Below are positions 51,889-60,712 of a stretch of 64,000 nt of DNA, in pieces. The stretch is from the NCBI GenBank assembly GCA_050012855.1, contig JBEKGJ010000016.1, positions 16,354 through 80,353 of the forward strand, given 5' to 3'. Below the pieces are notes generated by a model that was not told the DNA's origin, ran no database searches, and saw only the letters and a program-made list of their open reading frames with translations. The DNA is from JAJXZJ01 sp050012855. Its GTDB lineage: Bacteria; Verrucomicrobiota; Verrucomicrobiia; Limisphaerales; J093. Numbering within the stretch: the stretch's first letter is position 1; every line of letters starts with the position of its first letter. The position numbers were made by a program, and so were the translations under genes.

Positions 51889-54285
51889 TTACGGCCTCAC
51901 CTTCAATATCCCCTGGAGAGATATTTCTGCCGACGATTTGCCCACCATGATCTCAAAATCGCCCGGCACGACCCTCCAGTGCAGATCGCTGTCGAGCAAC
52001 TGGAGATCTTCCGGGGTCAGCAGCTTCAAGCTTACGGTTTTCGTTTCTCCTTGATTCAGCGCCACTCGCTCAAACCCCCGGAGTTGCTTGACCGGGGTTG
52101 AAACCGGGGCGTATTGCTCGTGGATGTAGAGCTGGACCGTGTCCACGCCTGCCCGCTCGCCGATGTTTTTCACGTCCAGAGTCACGCGCGCCTCGCCGCC
52201 AGGATGGATCTCCGCCGGTTCAACCCGCAGATTGCCATACTCAAACTTGGTAAAACTCAGACCATAACCAAAAGGGTAGAGGGGCGTCGCTGGCATATCG
52301 ACGTAGCCCGCCTCCATCCGGGCAGTCTTGGCTGGCTTGTAATTGTAATAGACCGGCAATTGGCCGGAGTGCCGGGGGACGCTGATGGCGAGCCGGCCGG
52401 TGGGATTGTAATTCCCGAAGAGAACATCGGCCACGGCTTCGCCGCCCCGCTCGCCGGGTTCCCAGGCCTCCACGAGGGCGGGCACGTGTTCGGACGTCCA
52501 CCGCGTGGAAAGCGGCCGGCCGTTGATCAGCACCACGACGGTGGGCGTTCCCGTCTGGAAAACCGCCTGGATCAGGTCCTCCTGCACGCCGGACAGATCC
52601 AGGCTCGCCACATCGTGGCTTTCCCCATCGGTGGGCCTGTCATGCTGCCGCTCCCCGACCACCACAATGGCGACATCGGCCCCTTTGGCAGCCCCCACGG
52701 CTTCGGCGAACCCGCTCTTGTCCGTGCCCGTAATCTCGCAGCCGCGCACGTGGGTGACTTTGGTTTGGGGTGAAACCACCGCCTTGATTCCCTCGATCAC
52801 GGTCGTCACATGCTGCAAAACCTTCTTCGGCGAATAGTCACCCAGTTGGTTCCTCACGTCGTCCGCGTTGGGGCCGATCACCGCCACCGATTTCAAATCC
52901 TTCTTGAGCGGGAGCAGGTTCTTTTCATTTTTCAGCAGCACGATCCCTTCGCGGCCCGCGCGCAGAGCCAGATCTTGATGCGCCTGCGAGTGCATGACTT
53001 GGACGGCGTGGTCCACATTGACATAAGGATGCTCAAAGAGCCCCAGGCGGAACTTCAGCTCCAGAACCCGGCGCAGCGCGCGATCCACCAGCGCCATCGG
53101 GACTCGCCCCTCCTCCACGCTCTCGACCAACGGCCCCATATAGGCGGGCTCGTAGGTTATGTTCAAATCAACTCCGGCTCTCAAGCCCAGCAGGCCGGCT
53201 TCCTTTTGGGTGGGGACGATGTGCTCATAGAGCAAGGTCCCGAAGCCGCCGCCCTCGCTCTCGACGACTCCTTGGAAACCAATCTCCTGCCGCAACACGT
53301 CGTTCATCCACTTCACCGAGGCGTGCGCCGGCACATCCTCGATTTCCGGGTAACCCGCCATCACCCCGAGGCCCCCGGCTTTGGTGATCGCCCCGATCCA
53401 GGGCGGCATATAGTTCTCGCGCAAGGAACGGTCCGAAACCTCAATCGCGCCCCGCTCCAGGCCGCCCGCGGGTTCGCTTTGCGTGGGAAAATCTGTCAAC
53501 ACGGCGATGACCTTGTCCGGGGCGGCGATGTCGGAACCCTGCGTGGCGCGCACGATGGTCTCGCCGAGGCGCATATAAAGGTAAGGATCTTCGGTGTAAG
53601 CTTCTTCGTTTCGCCCCATGCGCGGATCGCGATCCACTTCCATCACCAGCGTGGAGAGCAGGTGGATTCCGACCGCGCGCGCCTCCGCCGCGGTCGCCGC
53701 GTAGATCGCCTTGACCAAATCCAGGTCGAAGGAACTGCCCACGGCCAGGCCCTCCGGGAAGACCGTGCCGCCCGGAAACATGGCGCCATGCGTGCCTTCT
53801 TCGTCCTCCATCACCGGTATCTTCAGGCGCGTCTGCGTGAGCGCGATCTTCTGCAACTCGTTGAAGTATTCAGCCTGCTGGCGGGCGCCTTCGTGGAGAA
53901 TCTCATTGGCGAGGGTGAAAAAACCGCAGGCCGGCCCGATTTCCTGGGTATAGGTTCCCGCCGTGAATTTCCGGCACGCCGCCGTCTTCGCGGGGATGTT
54001 CTTTCCGAGTTCCTCAACATAGACGCAAGGCAAATTGAGCTGCCCGACTTTTTCCTTGAGCGTCATCCGGCTCATAAGGTCCTCGATTCGCGTCTGGATG
54101 GGCTGGGTCGGATCCTGATAAACGGGCGTGTTCGCGCCGGGTTGCGCGATTGCCGCCGTCAAGAGCAGCAGCGGAGCCGCAACGAGCAGCACGCCCAGTT
54201 GATCGAGCAACCTGAAGGCCTTTCGGGGTGCCGGCACGCGCCTTTTGGCCGGCGTGATGATCGAGAACGAAGTATTGGAGTTCAT
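51889..54285 (-). CDS. GH3 beta-glycosidase with Glu at the usual nucleophile site
   Basis: A 798-residue secreted GH3 enzyme. ATG 54285 precedes a basic n-region and LDQLGVLLVAAPLLLLTAAIAQ. The N-terminal barrel has RIEDLMSRMTLKEKVGQL and EDEEGTHGAMFPGGTVFPEGLAVGSSFD, the second domain ALRAGREGIVLLKNEKNLLPL, and the C-terminal FnIII-like domain VTLDVKNIGERAGVDTVQLYI. At the nucleophile site most GH3 read VVSDW; here it is FQGVVESEGGGFGTLLYEH, with Glu where Asp is expected. Similar SEGGG forms exist in some GH3 subfamilies. It is the promoter-proximal gene of the carbohydrate locus. Substrate could be a beta-glucoside or beta-xyloside. Confidence 0.88.
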   Translation of the reverse strand: MNSNTSFSIITPAKRRVPAPRKAFRLLDQLGVLLVAAPLLLLTAAIAQPGANTPVYQDPTQPIQTRIEDLMSRMTLKEKVGQLNLPCVYVEELGKNIPAKTAACRKFTAGTYTQEIGPACGFFTLANEILHEGARQQAEYFNELQKIALTQTRLKIPVMEDEEGTHGAMFPGGTVFPEGLAVGSSFDLDLVKAIYAATAAEARAVGIHLLSTLVMEVDRDPRMGRNEEAYTEDPYLYMRLGETIVRATQGSDIAAPDKVIAVLTDFPTQSEPAGGLERGAIEVSDRSLRENYMPPWIGAITKAGGLGVMAGYPEIEDVPAHASVKWMNDVLRQEIGFQGVVESEGGGFGTLLYEHIVPTQKEAGLLGLRAGVDLNITYEPAYMGPLVESVEEGRVPMALVDRALRRVLELKFRLGLFEHPYVNVDHAVQVMHSQAHQDLALRAGREGIVLLKNEKNLLPLKKDLKSVAVIGPNADDVRNQLGDYSPKKVLQHVTTVIEGIKAVVSPQTKVTHVRGCEITGTDKSGFAEAVGAAKGADVAIVVVGERQHDRPTDGESHDVASLDLSGVQEDLIQAVFQTGTPTVVVLINGRPLSTRWTSEHVPALVEAWEPGERGGEAVADVLFGNYNPTGRLAISVPRHSGQLPVYYNYKPAKTARMEAGYVDMPATPLYPFGYGLSFTKFEYGNLRVEPAEIHPGGEARVTLDVKNIGERAGVDTVQLYIHEQYAPVSTPVKQLRGFERVALNQGETKTVSLKLLTPEDLQLLDSDLHWRVVPGDFEIMVGKSSAEISLQGILKVRP

Positions 54286-54324
54286 GGTCTGGAGTGCACG
54301 GCCCATGTCATGTGACTGTGTCAC

Positions 54325-55080
54325 CCTCCTGTCAAGATCAGACCCGAGGCGCGAACGCGTTGGCGTTCCTCCACGGAGGGCTGAGCTGCGGCTCGGCCCA
54401 AACTGGGACTGGGTTGCGGTCGACGCGAATCGGTCTCCTGCGAAGATGGGGACACGCGGCAGCGTGTCCGTACCAGATCAATCCCAAGGTCCGGTACGGC
54501 CGCGTGCGACTCGGCCCCGAATGGGACGGCGCAGGAGTGCCGCCCTACCGGCTTGGAAAACCCAGTTTAACCACCGATGGGCACAGATGGACACGGATGA
54601 ACTTCTTGCCGCGAAGGAACGCAAAAAACGCAAAGAGTAGCTTTTCCATCTCTGCGATCTTTGAGTTCTTTTGCGGCGAAACAAGTCGGCGGCCGTAGCG
54701 GTGGCTCGGTACCTGCACGATAGAACAGGGCTGAGCTGCGACTCGGCCCACTTCTACGGACGCGGCGCAGCGCGTCCCGGATTTGGCGTGCGGTGGGTCG
54801 TGGTCCCCCGGGCCGCGACTGCGACCACAGGCCGCACACGATAACCGCTCGCCCGGCAGTCGAGCAGCCACCTTCCCAAGCGGCCGTAGGCTGGACCAGC
54901 ACGACACGGGAACTTCGGATGCGGGAACTTCGGTTTGCGTTCGCGAACCGGCTTGGTAGCCTCGCACCCGTCTGGCCATGCGAATCCCGCTGTCATGGAT
55001 CCAACCGTCCGCCGGCGCCCGCGCCCACCCGTCCGCGCGCGCGTGTCCGGCGGCCACCTTGCCTGCTGCCGCCTAATCCT
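54325..55080. repeat. Repeat-filled intergenic space between divergent genes
   Basis: About 750 bases with no gene. From left to right: CTGAGCTGCGGCTCGGCCCAA (about 54378); a perfect 8-bp hairpin GGACACGC-GGCA-GCGTGTCC (54450-54469); CTCGGCCCCGAATGGGACGG (54510-54529); a low-complexity run from ACCACCGATGGGCACAGATG and CGCAAAAAACGCAAAGAG (about 54572-54640), a type widespread between genes in this phylum; CTGAGCTGCGACTCGGCCCA again (54731); hairpin GGACGCG-GCGCAG-CGCGTCC (54758-54777); and a diverged copy of the GGTGGGTCGTGG core at 54792. Promoters of the GH3 locus and the MFS gene must lie here, but none is obvious. Confidence 0.65.
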
Positions 55081-56550
55081 ATGTTCCATTCCCCCTCCGG
55101 CTCCGGTCGCAGTTTCTTCACGGCCTTCACGGATCTGCGCCGGCTGCCGCGCGGCTTCTGGTTCTGCATCGGCGCGTTTGTCGTGGATTCCAGCGCCTAT
55201 TTCGGCGTCCTGACGCTGATGACCACCTACCTGTCGGGCGACCTCGGCTGGGGTGACGCGAGAGCCGGGATCGCCGTGTCGGTCTTCACGATGCTGGTGA
55301 CGCTGTTCATGCTTGGCGTGGGCAGCGTGGCGGAGTCGTTCGGTTTGCGCCGGGCGATTCTGTTCGGGCTGGTGGCGGCCACGGTGGGACGCGTGCTTTA
55401 CAGCCTGGCGCCTTCGCTGCACCACGGTCTGGGCGTCGTTTTTCTGATCCTGGGCGCCCTGGTCATCGTCGCCGCCGCCGAAGCCATCCTGCAGCCGGTC
55501 TGTTATTCCGGCGTCAAGCAATACACGGACGCGAAGACGAGTTCGATGGGCTACGGCCTGATTTACGCCGTCATGAACCTCGGGATCGTCGGCATCGCCA
55601 CGCTTTCCTCGTGGGCGCGGCCGGCCGTGAACGATCTGCAAAAAGGCCTGACCGGCCGGCACGCCGGCGAGGCACTGCTGCAACCGCTGGCCGGCGCCAC
55701 CGGCAGCGGCGTCCAGGCGGTGAACTGGCTGTGCGTCGGCATCACGGCCCTGACCTTCGTCGGCTTCGCGCTGTTGATGACGCGCCGCGTGGAGGCCGCG
55801 AAACTCCGACCCGATCTTCCCGCCACGAACCCCGCCGGCCCGGGAATTCCTTTCGCTGACCGATTGGGGCGCTACTTCACCGAAGGCCCGTTCCGCAACC
55901 GGCGCTTTCTCTTCTTCATCTTCATGCTGCTGCCGGTGCGCACGATCTTCGCCCACCAATGGCTCACGATGCCGTCCTACATCCTCCGCGCCTACGACCA
56001 GGACGTCGCTGACCACATGGAATGGCTGGTGAACTGGATCAACCCGATGATCATCTTCATCGGCGTGCCCATCACCACCGCGCTGACGCGACACATCAAT
56101 GTCTATAAAATGATGGTCATTGGCTCGTTCGTTTCGGCGGTGCCGACCTTCCTGCTCTGCTTTGGCCCCAACCTGCCGCTGCTGATCACGAATTTCGTCT
56201 TGTACTCCATCGGTGAGGCGCTGTGGTCCGCGCGGTTCCTGGAATACGCCTCCGAGTTGGCCCCACCCGGCCGCATCGCGCAATACATGGGCCTGGCGCA
56301 AATCCCCTGGCTGCTGGCCAAGGGCACCACCGGTTTCTACTCCGGTTTCATGCTGGCGAAATTCTGCCCGGCCGACACGCCGGCGGCGCAGTTGCACACG
56401 GGAACGATGTGGTTCATCTACGGCTGCATCGCGCTGGCGTCGCCCCTTGGTCTCTGGCTGGCCCGCAAATGGGTCATGGCCGGCCTGCAAACCAAACCGG
56501 CGAACGCCGCCACGCCTGACCAACCCGCCGGCGATGCAACCCCGGCGTAA
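55081..56550 (+). CDS. MFS transporter
   Basis: A 489-residue protein with about 12 helices: PRGFWFCIGAFVVDSSAYFGVLTLMTTYLSGDLGW at the N terminus, VGSVAESFGLRRAILFGLVAA as the loop 2-3 motif, YGLIYAVMNLGIVGIATL later, and a charged central loop. It resembles POT/PTR-like or sugar-oligomer MFS members of this phylum. The ATG at 55081 starts the first hydrophilic N-terminus; the frame upstream is repeat. Transcribed divergently from the GH3 locus, so it may import its products; that is inference. Confidence 0.85.
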   Translation: MFHSPSGSGRSFFTAFTDLRRLPRGFWFCIGAFVVDSSAYFGVLTLMTTYLSGDLGWGDARAGIAVSVFTMLVTLFMLGVGSVAESFGLRRAILFGLVAATVGRVLYSLAPSLHHGLGVVFLILGALVIVAAAEAILQPVCYSGVKQYTDAKTSSMGYGLIYAVMNLGIVGIATLSSWARPAVNDLQKGLTGRHAGEALLQPLAGATGSGVQAVNWLCVGITALTFVGFALLMTRRVEAAKLRPDLPATNPAGPGIPFADRLGRYFTEGPFRNRRFLFFIFMLLPVRTIFAHQWLTMPSYILRAYDQDVADHMEWLVNWINPMIIFIGVPITTALTRHINVYKMMVIGSFVSAVPTFLLCFGPNLPLLITNFVLYSIGEALWSARFLEYASELAPPGRIAQYMGLAQIPWLLAKGTTGFYSGFMLAKFCPADTPAAQLHTGTMWFIYGCIALASPLGLWLARKWVMAGLQTKPANAATPDQPAGDATPA

Positions 56551-56614
56551 ACTCGTCCTCGCCGCAGGTTGCGCCGTGGCGGTCCTTCCGGCCGCGGCGC
56601 GCGGGGGAAACGGA

Positions 56615-56689
<75 letters not shown>

Positions 56690-56709
56690 CCCGAAAAGCC
56701 GGCCAGGCT

Positions 56710-57810
56710 ATGGAACGGGATGTGGCACCGCGTGTTGCCCGCCAGCGTGGCACTCTGTTGTCACACCCGCCGCGACTCCGACGTGGTTTCCACACCAACG
56801 CGGCCGAAACTGTAAAAGGTCTCTACCGCCGCGGCAAGATTTTTTGGCTCGCCCACCAGCGCAACCACCGCCGCGTCTTCATCTCCCTCGAAACCGACGA
56901 CGAGGCTATCGCGATCCAGCGCGCCCGTCACTTTCTCGCCCACCCCGACCTCAACCCCTCCGCCGGTCTTCACGGCGACATCGCCGCCTTCCTCCAACAC
57001 CAGACCACTACCGGCCTTTACTCCGCCGCTTCCGCCGACAGCAAGGGCGCCATCCTGCGCAAATTCGCCCGCTGGTCCGGAGTCGATTCCAGCAAGGACG
57101 TCAGCAGCCACATGGTGACCGAGTTCTACGAAGCGCAGCGGTCTGCCGGACTCCAAGAGGTCTCTGCTCAGACCTACGTGTTCTGCCGGCGCGCGTTTTT
57201 CGGCTGGTGCGTGGACCAGCGGATTATTCGCGAGAACCCGGTTATCGGTGTCAAACTCGGCCGGGTCACGCCCAAGGCCCGCACCCTGTTTTGCACCCGC
57301 GAGGAACGCGACTGCATCATCGCCGCCGCGCCGGACGACTCGCTGCGATTCGTGTTCTACTGCGGATTTCATGCGGGTCTGCGTAAGAACGAGATCATCC
57401 AATGCCGACCGGACTGGTTCAACCTCGGCCTCGGGACGCTGACCGTGCCGGTGCGAACTGAGACGTTCCGGTCGAAGAACTCGAAATCGCGGACGATTCC
57501 GCTGACGTCCGAGTTCCAGCAATTCCTGAAAGAATACGGCCTGCAGTCTCCGTTCATGCTGCGGCCCGACGTAAAGCAGGGACACAGTTTGTTCCGTTAC
57601 GATTACGACCGGCCGTTCCATGCCTGCGTTAACGCGGTTGGGCTGCCGTGGGTGACGAGCCACGTGATGCGGCACACCTTCGCCAGTCTGCTGGCCAGCG
57701 CCAGCCGGAGCATCTACAAAGTCGCGCTTTGGTTGGGCGACACGGTCGAAACGACCCAGCGTCATTACGCCAAGCTGTTGCCTGTGGACCACGACATCGA
57801 GTTGGATTGA
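56710..57810 (+). CDS. Tyrosine-type site-specific recombinase/integrase
   Basis: A 366-residue integrase. An N-terminal SAM-like core-binding domain spans about residues 35-190 (KGLYRRGKIFWLAHQRNHRRVFISLE, then VSAQTYVFCRRAFFGWCVDQRII). The catalytic domain (about 205-360) has Arg I in CGFHAGLRKNEIIQCRPDW, a lysine in SKSRTIPLT, the HxxR box in TSHVMRHTFASLLA, tryptophan in ALWLGDTVETTQ and the nucleophile tyrosine in TQRHYAKL. All core residues are present, so it may be active. It starts just outside the 5' end of a tRNA-Val; integrases often use tRNA genes as attachment sites, usually the 3' end, so the orientation is atypical. No duplicate tRNA end is seen in the window. Confidence 0.9.
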   Translation: MERDVAPRVARQRGTLLSHPPRLRRGFHTNAAETVKGLYRRGKIFWLAHQRNHRRVFISLETDDEAIAIQRARHFLAHPDLNPSAGLHGDIAAFLQHQTTTGLYSAASADSKGAILRKFARWSGVDSSKDVSSHMVTEFYEAQRSAGLQEVSAQTYVFCRRAFFGWCVDQRIIRENPVIGVKLGRVTPKARTLFCTREERDCIIAAAPDDSLRFVFYCGFHAGLRKNEIIQCRPDWFNLGLGTLTVPVRTETFRSKNSKSRTIPLTSEFQQFLKEYGLQSPFMLRPDVKQGHSLFRYDYDRPFHACVNAVGLPWVTSHVMRHTFASLLASASRSIYKVALWLGDTVETTQRHYAKLLPVDHDIELD

Positions 57811-57956
57811 CCGCGCAAGATGTGTGATGAAGTGGTTGGCAAGCCTTGCAGTCGCGCGGAGCACACTCGATCGGGGCAGGGTAGTCGTCGCGGAGCGGGA
57901 TGTTCTTCAAGGGAGCTCGTCGAGGCAGAGCTTTTGCTGAGAGCGTGTACGAAAAC

Positions 57957-58103
57957 TCACTTTCCCTTTGACCGGGCAAGGCGACGGAGCATGAGAGGTA
58001 TCATGGCAATGTAACGCCCAAGGGCGTGATGCAGCCTTGCCAGTTCTCGTGGCGGGAGCAGGAAATGATGAGTCCTGCCTCTGGCCTCGGAGCTGGCGGT
58101 CAT
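57957..58103 (-). CDS. Small basic ORF coupled to the RelA/SpoT-SLOG-RyR gene
   Basis: Forty-eight codons starting at ATG 58103, whose ATGA overlaps the TGA of the large RelA/SpoT-SLOG-RyR gene. The product reads LARLHHALGRYIAMIPLML then RRLARSKGK: one amphipathic helix and a strongly basic end, with no family I know. A four-base overlap with a long gene on the same strand is the main argument that it is real. About 145 bases between its stop and the integrase stop hold nothing recognisable. Confidence 0.45.
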   Translation of the reverse strand: MTASSEARGRTHHFLLPPRELARLHHALGRYIAMIPLMLRRLARSKGK

Positions 58104-60712
58104 AGCCGGTAAAGTTCCAAGCCAGCCTCGCGCAGCTTCTTGGGCAGATTCACGATGGCATCCAGATCAAACTTCCGAATGTGCTTTGGAATGTCCCGCC
58201 ACGGAATCAGCCAGGGCGAGCGTTTCTGCGGTATATCTTTCTTCTCGGCATAACGCCAGCCCAAGGACAACCGTTCCACGTTCCAGCGGCCGTGCTCGAT
58301 CTCCGCCAGCCGACGGATGCCCTGCGAGCCCACCAGTTGCGTCATGCTCAACGGACGCCCCCGGCTTTGCCGGCGACTCAACGGGCGCACGCCCAAACTG
58401 TGGTCCAGCAGTACCTTCTCCCAGTAGGCGACTTGATGGTAATTGGACTGCTTCAGCGAGTCCGCCAGCGACTCCCAAGGCTGCAAGGCGTCATCCCTGG
58501 GCGTGGCGAATCTCATGTAATCCTCGTGGGCCATGCGCGCCGCCTTCTCCAGACCCGCGAGCGCCGCCGGGGCCAGCGGCAGGTCGTCAATCTGAAGGAA
58601 AGCCCGGATCGTCATGGCGTCCAACGGCAGGCGCACCAGCCCCGCCTGGTCCTGCCAGAGAGGTTCGACCGCCCGCCGCTCCGCCGGAACCGCATCACAT
58701 TCGATGAAGCCCACCTTTGCGCCAAGAGCGAGCGCCACGGCGTATTCCACCTTCGAGATGTCGCCGCCGGCATAACTGAGGAGTTTGACTCGTGCGGGCG
58801 CCACCCCGGCGGCGATGAGGTCCGTCCAACCCTGCAGCGGTTCCAGCGGAGTGAAATCAGTTCCCGTGGTTTCGAAGAGCCCCGCCATCCGCTGCTTGTC
58901 AGCAGTGACGCCCACCGGCAAACTGCCCGGCACATAACCGAAGACGCGGAGCCGGCCCTTTGAGCGGGCGGCCATTTCGCCAGCCAGTCCGCTGATGCCC
59001 ATGCGTGTGCCTCCGGCCAGGAGAGTGAGGGTCAATCCGTCGAAGGCCCGGCGCAAGCGGGGTCGCAGCGTGTTGATGGCCGGCTGCACTGCCGGCGAAC
59101 AACCACCCGAGATGATCACCACGGAATCGGCTTCGCCCAGATGCGGCCGGCCTTCCTTCCACGAGGCCTTTCTTTGCAATTCCGCCAAGGCATCGGCGTC
59201 GTTCATGTGCCCGGCCAACGCGAGCAGCAACAACCGCTCGAACCAGTCGAAGCCCGCGAGCTTCTCGCGGATCACGGCAAGGTGCTGCACCGTCTCGCGC
59301 GTGCGCAGCAAGGCGCGGCCCGCCGCGCAGGGCTGTGGGGAAGGGCCGCCGCTGGCGGTGGGATGGACGCAGAGCGTGATGACTTTCGCCAGCGAATGCA
59401 ACGCCGCAAACGGCGCCTCGGTGAGCAATTGGAACACGGCCAGACTCGACCAGGCGACCGGCAGATTCACGCCGGCGGCGATCTCGCGCCGGCAGCGATC
59501 CATCGCTTGAAGGATCACCGGCTTGGCCAGGTGTACCGGTGCCTCCGTTTGCTGCCGCGCCACCTCGAATTCCAGGAACCGGCTTACGCACAAGGGTTCC
59601 GTGTGATCGGCGAGAATCGCCTTTTGGAAACAGTTGCCGGCGCTGAGGTTGTCGCCGCGCCGCGCATGGGCTTCGGCCAGCGCGCACAGCGTCTCCGCGT
59701 CCACGGTGGAATGCTCACAGGCGGCCTCCAGCGATCGAAGTCCTTCGCCGAATTCCTCGCTCTCCGGATTGCCCCAATGAATCTCCGTGAGCACGATCCC
59801 GCGAACCCGCTCCACCCCGGGGTTGTGGCTGTGGCGGAATGGGGCCAGAACCGAGAGGGCTTCGGCATGGGCGCCGATGCTCAGGGCCAGTTCGCCGATG
59901 CGGATGGCCAGTTCCTCGTTGTGCGGTTCGCACTGCAGCACGATGCCCAAGCGGTCCAGTTCATGACGCACTTCGTCGGGCGTGTGCCAGGCGCCCTGGT
60001 GCGAGCGCAAATCCCGCAACTCGTTCAACAACCGCCCAAACTCGCGATCGCTGCCCTCCAGCACCGCGGCGACCGCGGCGAACTGGCGCTGGATCGGTTC
60101 CGGCACCCGCATCCCGGCCTTGTAGAGCGTGTCGTGTCCGATGTCGGCCGAGGCGTGCTCCAGCAGGGTCCGCACCTGCACCTCGGCCTTCAGTCCATGA
60201 ACGGCGGCGGGCACGCGCTGGCTGAAACCCGCTTCACGCAGCTTCTTCTCGTTCACGCTCACGATGTAGTGAAACGACCGGTACCCGAACTCGGTTGGCC
60301 GGAGTCGGCGGCTGACGTCCTCGCTGTTCGGCCAATCAATGTCGAACGCCGCCTTGATGAACGCGCAGACCTTCTCCACTTCGGCGGAGGTGTGCGTGAT
60401 GACGCGCCCGCCGCACAGGTCGGTCATCCGCGCCAGCGGATCGGGCGGCAGCGGATCCTTTGGATCGGTGTAAAGCGCCCGCTTGCGCAGAATCTTCTCC
60501 GCAAAGCTGGCGATCTCCTTGGGCCGGGTGTTGACGATTGCCATCGGCGCGAGCTTCTTCACCGCCGCCTTGAGGATGGACTCCAGGAACCTCGCAAAGG
60601 CCCGGTAGCGCAGACGGACTGCCTTGAAGCGCGGCACGTGCAGCGCCACCCATTCTTCGTCCGTGAGCTTCTGGGCGGCGGCCGGGTCGGTGAGGGCGGG
60701 ATTGGTGCTCAT
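58100..60712 (-). CDS. RelA/SpoT-TPR-SLOG-RyR multidomain protein
   Basis: An 870-residue cytoplasmic protein with four modules. (1) Residues about 28-215: a RelA/SpoT nucleotidyltransferase domain with NTRPKEIASF (ATP-site R/K), DLCGGRVITHTSAEV, EFGYRSFHYIVSVNEKK and EVQVRTLLEHASADIGHDTLYK; all synthetase marks are present and no HD hydrolase is attached. (2) Residues about 260-440: TPR-like helices (ALAEAHARRGDNLSAGNCFQKAI). (3) Residues 527-700: a SLOG/LOG-like Rossmann domain (VVIISGGCSP, LLAGGTRMGISGLAGE, LLSYAGGDISKVEYAVALALGAK), which binds nucleotide-type ligands in related proteins. (4) Residues 800-865: a RyR domain (EIEHGRWNVERLSLGWRYAEKKDIPQKRSPWLIPWRDI). The ATG overlaps the Nudix stop (ATGA). 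Such domains recur in nucleotide-centred conflict systems; the function of this fusion is undetermined. Confidence 0.82.
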   Translation of the reverse strand: MSTNPALTDPAAAQKLTDEEWVALHVPRFKAVRLRYRAFARFLESILKAAVKKLAPMAIVNTRPKEIASFAEKILRKRALYTDPKDPLPPDPLARMTDLCGGRVITHTSAEVEKVCAFIKAAFDIDWPNSEDVSRRLRPTEFGYRSFHYIVSVNEKKLREAGFSQRVPAAVHGLKAEVQVRTLLEHASADIGHDTLYKAGMRVPEPIQRQFAAVAAVLEGSDREFGRLLNELRDLRSHQGAWHTPDEVRHELDRLGIVLQCEPHNEELAIRIGELALSIGAHAEALSVLAPFRHSHNPGVERVRGIVLTEIHWGNPESEEFGEGLRSLEAACEHSTVDAETLCALAEAHARRGDNLSAGNCFQKAILADHTEPLCVSRFLEFEVARQQTEAPVHLAKPVILQAMDRCRREIAAGVNLPVAWSSLAVFQLLTEAPFAALHSLAKVITLCVHPTASGGPSPQPCAAGRALLRTRETVQHLAVIREKLAGFDWFERLLLLALAGHMNDADALAELQRKASWKEGRPHLGEADSVVIISGGCSPAVQPAINTLRPRLRRAFDGLTLTLLAGGTRMGISGLAGEMAARSKGRLRVFGYVPGSLPVGVTADKQRMAGLFETTGTDFTPLEPLQGWTDLIAAGVAPARVKLLSYAGGDISKVEYAVALALGAKVGFIECDAVPAERRAVEPLWQDQAGLVRLPLDAMTIRAFLQIDDLPLAPAALAGLEKAARMAHEDYMRFATPRDDALQPWESLADSLKQSNYHQVAYWEKVLLDHSLGVRPLSRRQSRGRPLSMTQLVGSQGIRRLAEIEHGRWNVERLSLGWRYAEKKDIPQKRSPWLIPWRDIPKHIRKFDLDAIVNLPKKLREAGLELYRL

